From: Candidatus Methylomirabilota bacterium
GTDB taxonomy: Bacteria > Methylomirabilota > Methylomirabilia > Rokubacteriales > CSP1-6
Direction: 5' to 3'
Assembly (NCBI GenBank): GCA_035315345.1
Contig: DATFYA010000045.1
Span: 1-64,000, forward strand
Length of the DNA: 64,000 nt
In this document: positions 16,757 to 25,821 of the stretch, piece by piece
Layout: every line of letters begins with the position of its first letter
Position numbering within the stretch: the first letter of the stretch is position 1
Notes under the pieces: model-generated
Told to the model about the DNA's origin: nothing
The model's input: only the letters and a program-made list of their open reading frames with translations
The model's database searches: none
Translations under genes and position numbers: made by a program

Positions 16757-17677
16757 TCAGGCTCCGTAGTCGAGCGGCTCGGATGGTTGCGGACGCTTCA
16801 CGCGCAGGGCGTCCAGGACGCCGGGCTCGAGCCGGGAGAGAAAGCCGGGCCAGTCCTCCACCCCGTGCACCCAGTGGGCGAGCCACTGCTGGAATCCTTC
16901 CACCGTCCGGCTCTCGTCGTGGAAGCGATGGTAGAAATCGTGCTGCCGCCCGTAGTAGCCCTGCACCGGCGAGGGGAACGCACCGAACGGCTCGTGGACG
17001 ACCGCGGCCACCTTCAGGGCGGGCGTGAGCACGAGGCCGGGATCGCTCAGGATGCGCCCGCGCGGGCGCATCTCCTCCGCGACCAGGATCACGTGTCGCG
17101 CCGCGAATGCGGCCTGGCGCGTGACGCCGAGCGTGCCCCAGACGTGCGCGTGGCCCTCCTCGTCCGCGCGCTGCACGTGCACGATCGCCACGTCGGGCAC
17201 GATCGCGGGCACCAGCAGCAACGGCGCGCCCGACCACGGATCGGGCGCCTGCTTGAAGGTTGGATTGGCGCGCGGCAGGTCCGTGCCCAGCAGCGAGCGC
17301 GCGGGCAGGTAGGGCACGCCGAGCGCGGCGGCCTGGAGCGCGAAGGCGATGGTGAGATTGGAGTGGTCCAGCACCTCGAGCGGCGCCGGCACCCGCTGCT
17401 CCACCGCGCGCCGGTAGTTGTGGCCGAGCCCCGCGCTCACGTTGCCGACCCACGCCGCGATCACGCGCCGCACGCAGCCCGCGCCGATCAGCTGGTCGAA
17501 CAGCATGTCGGAGATCGGCCCGATCAGCGTGAGATCGCGACGGCGCTGCCGGATCAGCTCGTGGCCGGCCGCGAACGGGATGAGCGCCTCGAGCGCGGTG
17601 CCCATGCAGATCGAGGCGCCGTCGGGAACGAAGTGGGCGACCGCGTCCCGCATGGACATGAGCTTGGGTCGAGGCAC
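16757..17677 (-). CDS. CoA-transferase alpha-type subunit (glutaconate CoA-transferase family)
   Basis: A 306-residue alpha-type subunit of a class I CoA-transferase. It has the N-terminal strand-loop VPDGASICMGTALEALIPF (CoA-binding GxGG-like region, here degenerate), the HNYRRAVE segment and the VQRADEEGHAHVWG strand typical of GctA. It lacks the ENG catalytic motif, which is on the separate beta-type subunit at 10705-11481. The two halves flank the importer and the enolase-family gene in the same orientation, so a single split transferase is likely. It is the first gene of this run; the next gene starts after four bases. Confidence 0.82.
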   Translation of the reverse strand: MPRPKLMSMRDAVAHFVPDGASICMGTALEALIPFAAGHELIRQRRRDLTLIGPISDMLFDQLIGAGCVRRVIAAWVGNVSAGLGHNYRRAVEQRVPAPLEVLDHSNLTIAFALQAAALGVPYLPARSLLGTDLPRANPTFKQAPDPWSGAPLLLVPAIVPDVAIVHVQRADEEGHAHVWGTLGVTRQAAFAARHVILVAEEMRPRGRILSDPGLVLTPALKVAAVVHEPFGAFPSPVQGYYGRQHDFYHRFHDESRTVEGFQQWLAHWVHGVEDWPGFLSRLEPGVLDALRVKRPQPSEPLDYGA

Positions 17678-17720
17678 GCCGGCTATCTTACTCCACGGAG
17701 CCGGCGCACCCGCCGCCGGG

Positions 17721-18689
17721 TCAGTCGGAGAGCACCGCCGCGTACCGCTGCGGATCGGCGTCGAAGGTCTCCTGGCAGCGGCGGCAGCAGAAGTAGACGG
17801 AGCGGCCCGCCCAGTCCGACTGGTACCGCGCCGTCGCCATCTCGACCTGCATGCCGCAGATCGGGTCTCGCGCCTCGGTGGGCGCTTGGGTGGCGGCGGC
17901 GCCCGGTGCGCTCCCGGCGGAGACGGTGACGAGCGGCTCGGTCTTCCCGGCGTGCCGCGTGTGGATGATCTCGGCCAGGATGCTCACCGCGATCTCCTCG
18001 GGCGCGACCGCGCCGATGTCCAGGCCGGCCGGCGCCTTGAGCCGATCGAGGTACTCGGCGCGTACGCCGCGGCCCTCGAGCGTCTCCACGATCGCCCCGG
18101 CCCGCTTGCGGCTCGCCACGAGGCTGACGTAGCCGACCGGGCTCGCCAGCACGCGGGTCAGCGCGTCCTCGTCGAAGTCGCCGTGGGTGGCGACCACCAC
18201 CGACGTGTCCGGCCCGAGCGCGACGTCGCCCAGCGCGGTGGCCAGCGCGTCGCCACGCACCACCACGACCTGGTAGCCCGCGATGCCGGCGAGCGAGGCG
18301 AGCGTCTCGATCACGGGTCCGTGACCCACCAGGACCAGCTGCGCCTTCGGCAAGAACGGCTCCACATAGATCTCCAGCGTGCCTCCGCTGTGGCACGTCA
18401 TCGGAAGGTGCACGATGCCCTCGGTGCGGGCGGGATTCCGACCGCCCTCGCCGACCAGCACCACCAGACGCGGCCGGCCGTCGCGCAACGCCGCGAGCGC
18501 CTCGCGCGCGACCACCGGCTCGGCGCACGCCCCGCCGACCCAGCCTGTCATGCTGCCGTCCGGCCGGATCAGCGCCTTCGCCCCCGGCTTCGCCGACGTC
18601 GGCCGCTCGCAGCGCACCACCGTCGCGAGCGCGAACGCCTCGCCGCGGCGTCGCAGATCGGCCGCGAGTATCAGCAGGTCTTCAGGCAT
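17721..18689 (-). CDS. XdhC/CoxI-family molybdoenzyme maturation protein fused to a YHS domain
   Basis: A 322-residue protein from ATG 18689; longer frames upstream look non-coding. The N-terminal part is XdhC_CoxI (residues 6-65, with GGACAEPVV), followed by a Rossmann domain (LVLVGHGPVIETLA, VVATHGDFD). XdhC-type proteins hold and deliver the sulfurated molybdenum cofactor to xanthine dehydrogenase and CO dehydrogenase enzymes. The last 45 residues form a YHS-like metal-binding domain: DPICGMQV, then FCCRRC (Cys278, 301, 302, 305). It lies 173 bp downstream of coxL in the same direction, so it is likely the dedicated maturation factor. The YHS fusion suggests a metal or sulfur role. Confidence 0.85.
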   Translation of the reverse strand: MPEDLLILAADLRRRGEAFALATVVRCERPTSAKPGAKALIRPDGSMTGWVGGACAEPVVAREALAALRDGRPRLVVLVGEGGRNPARTEGIVHLPMTCHSGGTLEIYVEPFLPKAQLVLVGHGPVIETLASLAGIAGYQVVVVRGDALATALGDVALGPDTSVVVATHGDFDEDALTRVLASPVGYVSLVASRKRAGAIVETLEGRGVRAEYLDRLKAPAGLDIGAVAPEEIAVSILAEIIHTRHAGKTEPLVTVSAGSAPGAAATQAPTEARDPICGMQVEMATARYQSDWAGRSVYFCCRRCQETFDADPQRYAAVLSD

Positions 18690-18770
18690 GCCGGGCGCCC
18701 GGCCAGGGGGTGCAGGTTGCGCGGTCGGGGAAGTGCCGCTGGGGCCGCAGCCCTGACTTCTTGATCTGAA

Positions 18771-18795
18771 GGGGGAGCGGCGGCGCTCCTCCCCC
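18771..18795. terminator. GC-rich hairpin downstream of coxL
   Basis: GGGGGAGCG (18771-18779) pairs with CGCTCC(T)CCCCC (18784-18795) with one bulged base and a four-base loop. It lies in the 173-bp gap between the coxL stop and the XdhC-YHS gene. No U-run follows on the minus strand, so it would be an attenuator, an RNA-stabilising end or a Rho-dependent pause rather than a classical intrinsic terminator. Confidence 0.35.
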
Positions 18796-18862
18796 ATGCC
18801 CCCCCACCGCACTCATCGAGCGCTGCGCGCCTGATTGCACCGTGTGGCTGTTTCTCGTGGAT

Positions 18863-21232
18863 CTAGTCCGTGATGCCCTTGGCGCGCAGGAGCTTCCAGA
18901 TCTTGGGCGGCGTGATCGGGATGTCGATGTGACGCACGCCGAGATGCCAGAGCGCGTCGACCACCGCGTTGGCGATGGCCGCGGGCGCGCCCACCGTCGC
19001 GGACTCGCCGACGCCCTTGGCGCCGAGTGGGTGATGCGGCGACGGCGTCACCGTGTTGCCGGTCTCCCACTTCGGCGTCTCGACCGCGGTGGGCAGCAGG
19101 TAGTCGATGAAGCTGCCGCCCTGCACGTTGCCGTACTCGTCGTAGGAGATCTCCTCGAGCAGGGCGGGGGCGAGGCCCATGGTGAGCCCGCCGTGGATCT
19201 GCCCCTCCACGATCATGGGGTTGATGATGTTGCCGCAGTCGTCGATGGCCACGAACCGGCGCACCTTCACGTCGCCGGTGCCGGTGTCGATGTCCACCAC
19301 GCAGATGTAGCTGCCGAACGGGTAGGTGAGATTCGGCGGGTCGTAGTAGCTCACCGCCTCGAGCCCGGCCTCCATGCCTTGCGGGTGATTGGTGTAGGCC
19401 GCGAAGGCGATGTCCTGGATGGTCTTCACGCGGTTGGGCGCGCCCTTGACCGAGAACTTGCCCGGCTCGTACACGAGGTCCTCGGGCGCGGCCTCCAGCA
19501 GGTACGCGGCGATCTTGCGCGCCTTGTCCAGGACTTTTCTGGAAGCGATGGCGGCCGCGGCGCCCGCCACCGGGGTGGAGCGGCTCGCGTAGGTGCCCAG
19601 GCCGTAGGGCGCGGTGTCAGTATCCCCCTCTTCGACCTGGATGTCCTTGGCCGGGATGCCCAGCTCCTCGGCCAGGATCTGCGCGTAGGTGGTCTCGTGT
19701 CCCTGGCCCTGCGACTTGGTGCCGAAGCGGGCGATCGCCTTGCCGGTGGGATGGATGCGGATCTCGCAGCTGTCGAACATCTTGAGCCCGAGGATGTCGA
19801 AGTGCTTCGATGGCCCCGCGCCCACGATCTCGGTGAAGCTCGAGATCCCGATGCCCATCAGCTGACCGCGCTTGCGCTTCTCGGCCTGCTCGCGGCGCAG
19901 CTCGGCGTAGCCGATGCGCTCCATCGCCTTCTGCAGCGCGCCCGCGTAGTTGCCGCTGTCGTACTCCCAGCCCAGCGCCGACTTGTAGGGGAACTGCTCG
20001 GGCTTGACGAAGTTCTTCATCCGGAACTCGGCCGGATCGGTGCCGAGCTGGTGGGCCATGATGTCGACCATCCGCTCGATGGTGTGCACCGCCTCGGTGA
20101 CCCGGAACGAGCAGCGATAGGCGATGCCGCCCGGCGGTTTGTTGGTGTAGGCGCCGTCGACCTCGACGTGCGCGGCCTTCAGATCATAGGACCCGGTGCA
20201 GACGTGGAAGAGGCCGGCGGGGAACTTGGACGGGTTGGCCGCCGCGTCGGTGTAGCCGTGGTCGGCCAGCGTCTTGATCCGCAGCGCGGTCAGGGTGCCG
20301 TCCTTCTTCGCGGCCAATTCCGCGGTGATGTGGTAGTCGCGGGCGAAGGAGTCCGCCTGGAGATTCTCCATGCGGTCCTCGATCCACTTCACCGGCTTGC
20401 CGGTCAGCACCGAGGCGGCCACCGCGATGACATAGCCGGGGTACACCGGCACCTTGCCGCCGAAGCCGCCGCCGATGTCCGGGGAGATGATGCGGATCTT
20501 GTGCTCGGCCAGCCCGACGTGCCCGGCCACCAGCGCGAACACGGTCCGGATCGCGTGGGGGGCCTGCGTGGTCATCCACACCGTGAGCTTGTCGTTGACC
20601 TTGTCGAAATGGGCCACGCAGCCGCAGGTCTCGATCGACGCCACGTGGATGCGCGGGATGTAGATGTCCTCCTTCACCGTCACGTCGGCCTCGGCGAAGG
20701 CGCGCTCGGTCTCTGCCTTGTTGCCCCACTCCCAGTGCCAGATGTGGTTGTCCTTCTTGTCCTTCTTGTCGGTCCGCAGCACCGGGGCGCCCGGCTCGAG
20801 CGCCTTCTTCGGATCGACCACCACCGGCAGCGGCTCGTACTCGACCTCGACCGCGGCGGCGCCGTCGGCGGCCGCGTAGCGGCTGGTGGCCAGCACCGCG
20901 GCCACCTCCTGCGCCTGGTACATCACCTTCTCGACCGGCAGCACCATCTGGGTGTCCGACATGAGCGTCGGCATCCAGTGCAGGTTGTACTTCTCGAGAT
21001 CTTTACCGGTGATGACCGCGAGGACGCCGGGGATCGCGGTGGCCTTCGCGGTGTCGATCTTCTTGATCTTCGCGTGCGCGAACGGGCTTCGCACGATGTC
21101 GAGATAGAGCATGCCGGGCAGCACGACGTCGTCGACGTAGGTGCCCTTGCCCCGGATGAAGCGCGGGTCTTCCTTGCGCTTGATCGAATGCCCCATCCCG
21201 CCGACTTCGGGCGTCGTCCTGGGTGCCATCAT
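18863..21232 (-). CDS. coxL: Aerobic carbon-monoxide dehydrogenase large subunit, form I
   Basis: A 789-residue molybdopterin-cytosine-dinucleotide subunit of the xanthine oxidase family. The active-site loop reads AYRCSFR (371-377), with Cys374 at the place of the copper-binding Cys388 of Oligotropha CoxL. This motif is diagnostic of form I (true CO dehydrogenase); form II has AYRGAGR. Other cofactor motifs are DIGGGFGGK (about 252-260), KSQGQGHET, and the C-terminal [12 protein letters not shown] with the catalytic Glu. The start ATG overlaps the coxS stop (ATGATGA arrangement). With CoxM and CoxS it would oxidise CO to CO2 and pass electrons to the respiratory chain. Confidence 0.92.
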   Translation of the reverse strand: MMAPRTTPEVGGMGHSIKRKEDPRFIRGKGTYVDDVVLPGMLYLDIVRSPFAHAKIKKIDTAKATAIPGVLAVITGKDLEKYNLHWMPTLMSDTQMVLPVEKVMYQAQEVAAVLATSRYAAADGAAAVEVEYEPLPVVVDPKKALEPGAPVLRTDKKDKKDNHIWHWEWGNKAETERAFAEADVTVKEDIYIPRIHVASIETCGCVAHFDKVNDKLTVWMTTQAPHAIRTVFALVAGHVGLAEHKIRIISPDIGGGFGGKVPVYPGYVIAVAASVLTGKPVKWIEDRMENLQADSFARDYHITAELAAKKDGTLTALRIKTLADHGYTDAAANPSKFPAGLFHVCTGSYDLKAAHVEVDGAYTNKPPGGIAYRCSFRVTEAVHTIERMVDIMAHQLGTDPAEFRMKNFVKPEQFPYKSALGWEYDSGNYAGALQKAMERIGYAELRREQAEKRKRGQLMGIGISSFTEIVGAGPSKHFDILGLKMFDSCEIRIHPTGKAIARFGTKSQGQGHETTYAQILAEELGIPAKDIQVEEGDTDTAPYGLGTYASRSTPVAGAAAAIASRKVLDKARKIAAYLLEAAPEDLVYEPGKFSVKGAPNRVKTIQDIAFAAYTNHPQGMEAGLEAVSYYDPPNLTYPFGSYICVVDIDTGTGDVKVRRFVAIDDCGNIINPMIVEGQIHGGLTMGLAPALLEEISYDEYGNVQGGSFIDYLLPTAVETPKWETGNTVTPSPHHPLGAKGVGESATVGAPAAIANAVVDALWHLGVRHIDIPITPPKIWKLLRAKGITD

Positions 21233-21699
21233 GCGCCTCCCTGCATCGTGGCCGCCGCGTGCTGGATGGCCTTGACGATGTTCACGTAACCGGTGCACCG
21301 GCACAGGTTGCCGGAGATCGCCCAGCGGATCTCGTCCTCGGTGGGCTTGGGGTTCTTCTTCAAGAAGGCCACGCTGGTCATGAGCATGCCCGGCGTGCAG
21401 TAGCCGCACTGCAGCCCGTGCTCGGACATGAACGACTCCTGCAGCGGGTGAAGCTTGCCGTCCTGCTCGAGGCCCTCGACGGTGGTGATCTCGCGCCCGT
21501 GGGCCTGCACCGCGAACATCGTGCACGACTTGATCGGGCGCCCGTCCAGCAAGACGGTGCAGGCCCCGCAGTGCGTGGTGTCGCACCCGATGTGGGTGCC
21601 GGTCAGCCGCAGCGTCTCCCGGATGAGGTGCACCAGCAGGAGGCGCGGCTCGACGTCCGCCTCGTGCTTCTCGCCGTTGATCGCGACCTTGACGAGCAT
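21229..21699 (-). CDS. coxS: Aerobic carbon-monoxide dehydrogenase small (2Fe-2S) subunit
   Basis: A 156-residue iron-sulfur subunit with two [2Fe-2S] clusters: plant-ferredoxin-like Cys39, 44, 47 and 59 ([12 protein letters not shown]) and C-terminal Cys98, 101, 133 and 135 (CGYCTPG and NLCRCTGY). It carries electrons from the CoxL molybdenum centre to the CoxM flavin. Its stop overlaps the coxL start and its own start follows the coxM stop by four bases, so M-S-L are expressed as one unit, the gene order usual for form I. Confidence 0.95.
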   Translation of the reverse strand: MLVKVAINGEKHEADVEPRLLLVHLIRETLRLTGTHIGCDTTHCGACTVLLDGRPIKSCTMFAVQAHGREITTVEGLEQDGKLHPLQESFMSEHGLQCGYCTPGMLMTSVAFLKKNPKPTEDEIRWAISGNLCRCTGYVNIVKAIQHAAATMQGGA

Positions 21700-21703
21700 C
21701 GTC

Positions 21704-22579
21704 TCAGCCTCCCTTCTGCGCGCGCTCGATCGCCTTGGCGAGCGCCCGGGCGGTCAGGACCCGCACCAGATCCTTCTTGTACGCGACCGATCCTCGCAGG
21801 TCCTCCTGGGGCTCTGCGGCCTCCGCGGCGAGCTGGGCCGCGCGCTTGATGGCGGCCTCGTCGGGCCGCTTGCCCACGAGCGCGGCCTCCGCCTTCGTGG
21901 CCTTGATCGGCACGGACCCGACGTTGGTGAGCCCGATCCCGGCCCGCTCGCAGACGCCGCCCGCACCCAGGGTGATCTGCACCGCCACCGCCGCGGTGGC
22001 GAAGTCACCGACCTTCCGCTCCATCTTCACGTACGCGCCGCCGCTGCCCCCCTTCGGGACGGGCACGCGGACCTCCACCACGATCTCGTCGGGCCGGAGC
22101 GCGGTGGTGAACGGCCCGGTGAAGAACGAGTCGATCGGGATCTTCCGCTCGCCGCCCGACCCGACCGCGACGACCTCGGCGCCCAGGGCCAGCATGGTGG
22201 CCGGATGGTCGTTGGCGGGATCGCCGTGGGCGAGGTTGCCTCCCACCGTCGCCAGGTTGCGGACGAGCGGATCCGCGATGGCCCGGCAGGTGTCCGCGAG
22301 CAGCGGGTATCGTCGCTGGACCACGTCGGACTCCTCGAGGTCGGCCTCGCGCGTCAGCCCGCCGATCCGCAGCGCGCCGCCGTCCTCGCGGACGTAGGCC
22401 AGCCCGGGCAGGCCGTTGATGTCGACGAGATGCTTCGGCTGCGCGAGCCGGAGCTTCATCATCGGGATGAGGCTCTGGCCGCCCGAGAGCACCTTGGCGT
22501 CGTCGCCCAGCCGGGCGAGCAGCGCGGTGGCCTCCCCGATCGTGCTGGGTGTGTGGTACTCGAAAGCGCCCGGAATCAT
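21704..22579 (-). CDS. coxM: Aerobic carbon-monoxide dehydrogenase medium (FAD) subunit
   Basis: A 291-residue FAD-binding subunit of the molybdopterin dehydrogenase family. The two FAD motifs are visible as [10 protein letters not shown] (residues 30-40) and [17 protein letters not shown] (about 113-129). The C-terminal CO_deh_flav_C-type domain spans about 175-280. ATG 22579 follows an AAGGGAG ribosome-binding site eight bases upstream. It is the first gene of coxMSL and has a credible promoter of its own at 22665-22693. Confidence 0.93.
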   Translation of the reverse strand: MIPGAFEYHTPSTIGEATALLARLGDDAKVLSGGQSLIPMMKLRLAQPKHLVDINGLPGLAYVREDGGALRIGGLTREADLEESDVVQRRYPLLADTCRAIADPLVRNLATVGGNLAHGDPANDHPATMLALGAEVVAVGSGGERKIPIDSFFTGPFTTALRPDEIVVEVRVPVPKGGSGGAYVKMERKVGDFATAAVAVQITLGAGGVCERAGIGLTNVGSVPIKATKAEAALVGKRPDEAAIKRAAQLAAEAAEPQEDLRGSVAYKKDLVRVLTARALAKAIERAQKGG

Positions 22580-22664
22580 GGTGGTGACTCCCTTCTGGAT
22601 GAGATGAGCCGGGAACATCATGAAAGAGACTTTCCGGTGTCCGGCAAAGCCTCGTTGCGCGGGC

Positions 22665-22693
22665 ACGTTACGAGAGCCCACCATCCCTGTCAA
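22665..22693 (-). promoter_or_regulatory. Predicted promoter of coxMSL
   Basis: On the minus strand a perfect -35 TTGACA (22693-22688) and TAACGT (22670-22665) are separated by exactly 17 bases. The -35 overlaps the stop codon of the upstream gene. The predicted leader to ATG 22579 is about 80 bases and contains an imperfect inverted repeat CTTTCCGG-TGT-CCGGCAAAG (22630-22649), a possible operator or leader hairpin. Confidence 0.5.
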
Positions 22694-23271
22694 GGGGTGC
22701 GCAGCGGCGCCTTCTCTCCGGCGGGCAGCGGGTAGCGATCCACGTTCAGCACCATCGACACGATCGAGTAGTAGCCGCTCGCCGCGATCAGATCGATGAC
22801 GCCCTGCTCGCCGAACCGGCCGACCACCGCCGCGAACGACGCGTCGGAGACCGCCTTGTCGTGGAACAGCTCGGTGCAGAAGTCGTGGACGATCCGCTCG
22901 TCGTCGGTCATCGACTCCGGCCGGCGTCCCTCCGCGATCGCGTCGATGACCGCGGCGCTCAGCCCCGCGGTGCGGGCGAGGCGGCGGTGCGCCCAGAACT
23001 CGAACTGCGCGCCCCAGAAGCGGCCGGTGATGAGGATCGCCATCTCGTTGAGCGCGGCGGGGATCGTGCTGTGGAATCGTACGTACTCGCCGACCTTCTG
23101 CACCCGGTCGGCGACCTCCGGGCTCCGCAGCAGCGCGTTGAACGGGCCGGTCGCGCCCTTGCGCGGTCCCGACACGATGGCCTGATAGCTCTCGCGCTGA
23201 CGGGCCGTCATCGTCGCCTCGGTGAGCAGCTTGAAGCGGCGGCCATCGTCGGCAGTCTCGGACGGGCTCAT
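22690..23271 (-). CDS. Carboxymuconolactone decarboxylase/AhpD-like protein
   Basis: A 193-residue all-helical protein of the CMD/AhpD superfamily. The core helix-turn-helix reads EMAILITGRFWGAQFEFWAHRRLARTAG, where peroxidase-active AhpD members have a CxxC pair. No such cysteines are present, so it is not a disulfide-based peroxidase; the WAH segment matches the decarboxylase-like branch often annotated only by fold. ATG 23271 is preceded by GAGGAGAG. It lies upstream of coxM, but the cox promoter overlaps its end, so co-transcription with coxMSL may be partial. Its function here is unknown. Confidence 0.78.
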   Translation of the reverse strand: MSPSETADDGRRFKLLTEATMTARQRESYQAIVSGPRKGATGPFNALLRSPEVADRVQKVGEYVRFHSTIPAALNEMAILITGRFWGAQFEFWAHRRLARTAGLSAAVIDAIAEGRRPESMTDDERIVHDFCTELFHDKAVSDASFAAVVGRFGEQGVIDLIAASGYYSIVSMVLNVDRYPLPAGEKAPLRTP

Positions 23272-23387
23272 GGGGCTCTCTCCTCTCGCGCACGTGGAAT
23301 GGGGCCGCCCCGGCGAGGCGGCGGCGCGCCATAGCATAGCGCGCCCGGTTGTCTCGCGGGCGGGTCGGGATGCGCTAGAGTGCTTCC

Positions 23388-24212
23388 GTGAAGCGATCGC
23401 CGACCGACGCGCTCCGCAACGTGCCGCCGCGGGAGTTCGTGGGCGCGCGCAAGGCCCTGGCGGCGCGGCTCGCGCGCGAGGGCAAGACCGCGGCCGCGCG
23501 CGAGGTCTCGCGTCTGCGGCGGCCGAGCCCGGTGGTGTGGGCGCTCAACCGGGCCGCGACCACGCACCCGCGTGAGCTGGCCGCGCTGGCCGAGTCGGTG
23601 GACCGCCTGCGCCGGGCGCAGCTGGGACGGGGCGATCTCCGCGCGGCCACCGCCGAGTACCGGGCCGCGTTCGACCCGCTGATGCGCGCGGCGACGGCGG
23701 CGCTGCGCGAGGCCGGCTCCGGCGTCTCGGGGGCCATCGATCGCCGGATCCGCAGCACGCTGCAGGCCGCGGTGACCGATCGAGGGCGGCGGGCCGACCT
23801 GGGCGCGGGCCGGCTGAGCGAGGAGCTGACCGATCCCGGCTTCGCGGTGCTCACCGGCGCGCCGGTGCCGGCCGAGTTCCTCGACGCCCGACCCGCTCGC
23901 CCGCGGTCCGCCTCGGCCCGCTCGAAGGCGCGCGGCGAGGGTCACTCGCCCGCGGCCGCGCCCGCCGACGCCCGGCGGCTCGCGCGGCAGCACGCGCGGG
24001 CCGCGCGGAGCGCGGCGCGCCAGGCGCGGGCGTTGGAGCGCAAGGCGCAGCAGGCGGCGCGGGCGGCGACCCGCGCGGAGCAGCGGGTGGAAGCGATGCG
24101 TCGGACGCTGCGGGCGCTCGAGCAGCGGAGCGCGGCGCTGCGGGCGGCGGCGGACGAAGCGCGCAAGGCGCACGAGGAGCACGGTAAGCTTCCGGCGGGA
24201 GAAAGGAGCTAG
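23388..24212 (+). CDS. Uncharacterised Ala/Arg-rich coiled-coil protein
   Basis: A 274-residue soluble protein. The N-terminal region PPREFVGARKALAARLARE, followed by a VSRLRRPSPVVWALNR stretch, matches a widespread uncharacterised family seen mainly in actinobacteria (recognised by its pattern only). Residues of about 190-270 are an Ala/Arg/Glu heptad-like helix, probably a coiled coil. The start is GTG 23388, six bases after TAGAGT (23376-23381), suggesting a leaderless message. The next gene follows after four bases, so it probably leads the long plus-strand operon. No catalytic motif is visible. Confidence 0.7.
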   Translation: MKRSPTDALRNVPPREFVGARKALAARLAREGKTAAAREVSRLRRPSPVVWALNRAATTHPRELAALAESVDRLRRAQLGRGDLRAATAEYRAAFDPLMRAATAALREAGSGVSGAIDRRIRSTLQAAVTDRGRRADLGAGRLSEELTDPGFAVLTGAPVPAEFLDARPARPRSASARSKARGEGHSPAAAPADARRLARQHARAARSAARQARALERKAQQAARAATRAEQRVEAMRRTLRALEQRSAALRAAADEARKAHEEHGKLPAGERS

Positions 24213-24216
24213 CGAC

Positions 24217-25056
24217 GTGAAGAGCCTCCAGGGGCGGGTGGCGGTGGTGACGGGCGCGGCGAGCGGTATCGGGTTGGCGCTGGCCGAGCGCTTCGCGGCG
24301 GAGGGCATGAAGGTGGTCATGGCCGACATCGAGGCGGCCGCGCTCGCCACCGCGTCCGAGGGCCTGCGGGAGAAGGCGCCGATCCACGCGACGCGAGTGG
24401 ACGTTTCGCGTCCGGAGGAGGTCGAGCGGCTCGCGGTCGAGACCTACCGCGCGTTCGGCGCGGCCCACGTGGTCTGCAACAACGCCGGCGTCGCGGTGAT
24501 CGGCGCGGCTCACGAGCACACGCTCGCCGACTGGCAGTGGGTGATCGGCGTCAACCTGTGGGGCGTCATCCACGGGGTGCGCGCGTTCCTGCCCCGGATG
24601 CTGGCCGGCGGCGACGAGGGCCACATCGTCAACACCGCGTCGATGGCCGGGCTCACCACCGCGCCGTTCATGTCGGTGTACGACGTGACCAAGCACGGCG
24701 TGGTCGCGCTGTCGGAGTCGATGTACAAGGAGCTGGCCGTGACCGGCGCCCCGATCGGTGTGTCGGTGGTCTGCCCCGGCCTCATCGACACCAACATCAT
24801 GCGCTCGTCGCGCAACCGCCCGGAGAGCCTGGCCGACCACGGCAAGGCCGGCCCGCAGGCCCAGGCCTTCGGCCAGGCGCTGTCGAATCGGCTGGTCGGC
24901 GGCTATCCGCCGTCGGAGGTGGCCGAGCAGGTCGTCGCGGGCATCCGCGAGGGGCGCTTCTACATCGTGCCGGCCCAGCCCGACGTGAAGGGCAACATCG
25001 CGATCCGCGCCCAGGACCTGCTGGAGCTGCGCAACCCGACGCTGCGCCGAGGCTGA
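24217..25056 (+). CDS. Short-chain dehydrogenase/reductase
   Basis: A 279-residue classical SDR. The NAD(P) motif TGAASGIG is at residues 12-19, the NNAG strand motif is present and the active site reads YDVTK (YxxxK) preceded by the catalytic Ser of the NTASM strand. The Asp of MADIEAA after the second strand favours NAD(H). A ribosome-binding site (GAAAGGAG) precedes ATG 24217. Its position at the front of the plus-strand operon suggests oxidation or reduction of an alcohol/ketone intermediate of the pathway there; the substrate is not known. Confidence 0.9.
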   Translation: MKSLQGRVAVVTGAASGIGLALAERFAAEGMKVVMADIEAAALATASEGLREKAPIHATRVDVSRPEEVERLAVETYRAFGAAHVVCNNAGVAVIGAAHEHTLADWQWVIGVNLWGVIHGVRAFLPRMLAGGDEGHIVNTASMAGLTTAPFMSVYDVTKHGVVALSESMYKELAVTGAPIGVSVVCPGLIDTNIMRSSRNRPESLADHGKAGPQAQAFGQALSNRLVGGYPPSEVAEQVVAGIREGRFYIVPAQPDVKGNIAIRAQDLLELRNPTLRRG

Positions 25057-25065
25057 GCGGCCCGC

Positions 25066-25821
25066 GTGGATCCGCGACTCGAGGTCATGGTGGAGGCGGC
25101 GCGCGCGGGCGGCGCGCTGGCCCTCGAGCACTATCGCCGGGACTTCGCGGTGTCGCTGAAGGCCGATCGGTCGCCGGTCACCGAGGCCGACCGCGCGGCC
25201 GAGCGCGCCATCGCAGAGGTGCTGCGGAGCCGCTGTCCCGACCACGGCGTGCTCGGCGAGGAGCTCGGCGAGTCCGGCCCGCGGGCGCGCCGCTTCATCA
25301 TCGATCCCATCGACGGGACCCGGAACTTCGTCCGGCGCATTCCCACCTGGGCCGTGCTCATCGGGCTCGAGGAGGCGGGGGCGGTGACCGCCGGGGTGGT
25401 GTTCCAGCCGGTGACCGGCGTGCTGCACACCGCCTGGCGCGGGCAGGGGGCGTGGCGCGACGGCCAGCGGATTCGCGTGTCCCCGGTCGACGCGCTCGAG
25501 CGCGCGCTGGTGGTCCACTCGTCGATCAACTTCCTCAAGCGCAGCGCGTACTGGGACGGCTTCCTGCGGCTCAGCGACCGCACGCAGGTGCAGCGCGGCT
25601 TCGGCGATTTCTCCGCCTACCTCTGGGTGGCCGAGGGGCAGGGGGAGATCGCGCTCTCCACCACCGTGAAGGCGTGGGACGTGGCCGCGCTGAAGGTCAT
25701 CGTGGAAGAGGCGGGCGGCCGCGTCACCGATCTCGACGGCGGCTCCGGCATCTACGGCAGGACCGTCTGCGCGAGCAACGGGCTGCTCCACGACGAGGCG
25801 CTGGCCGCGATGCGGCCGTGA
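25066..25821 (+). CDS. Inositol-monophosphatase-family phosphatase (possibly histidinol-phosphatase-like)
   Basis: A 251-residue Mg2+-dependent phosphatase. Metal-binding motifs are GEE (Glu65/66), DPIDGT (80-85) and the C-terminal AWDVAA. The TRNFVRRIP and GGS near the C-terminus resemble the HisN/IMPase branch; substrate preference cannot be fixed. The start is GTG at 25066, with GAGCGG-like sequence before it, and the stop overlaps the GTG of the next gene (GTGA). In this operon it could remove phosphate from an alcohol phosphate intermediate, although a housekeeping role in histidine or inositol metabolism is equally possible. Confidence 0.85.
   Translation: MDPRLEVMVEAARAGGALALEHYRRDFAVSLKADRSPVTEADRAAERAIAEVLRSRCPDHGVLGEELGESGPRARRFIIDPIDGTRNFVRRIPTWAVLIGLEEAGAVTAGVVFQPVTGVLHTAWRGQGAWRDGQRIRVSPVDALERALVVHSSINFLKRSAYWDGFLRLSDRTQVQRGFGDFSAYLWVAEGQGEIALSTTVKAWDVAALKVIVEEAGGRVTDLDGGSGIYGRTVCASNGLLHDEALAAMRP

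Noticed and set aside
15506-17929. Very long plus-strand open frame opposite the enolase-family and CoA-transferase genes
   Set aside because: It is Arg/Ala/Gly-rich without family motifs and mirrors minus-strand genes with clear domains; a GC-rich shadow frame.
18690-18812. N-terminal extension of the XdhC-YHS protein
   Set aside because: The first 41 residues are low-complexity and lack the domain; the family start matches ATG 18689.
18842-21289. Long plus-strand frame opposite coxL
   Set aside because: Composition is His/Arg/Val-rich and non-specific, while the opposite strand encodes CoxL with exact cofactor motifs.
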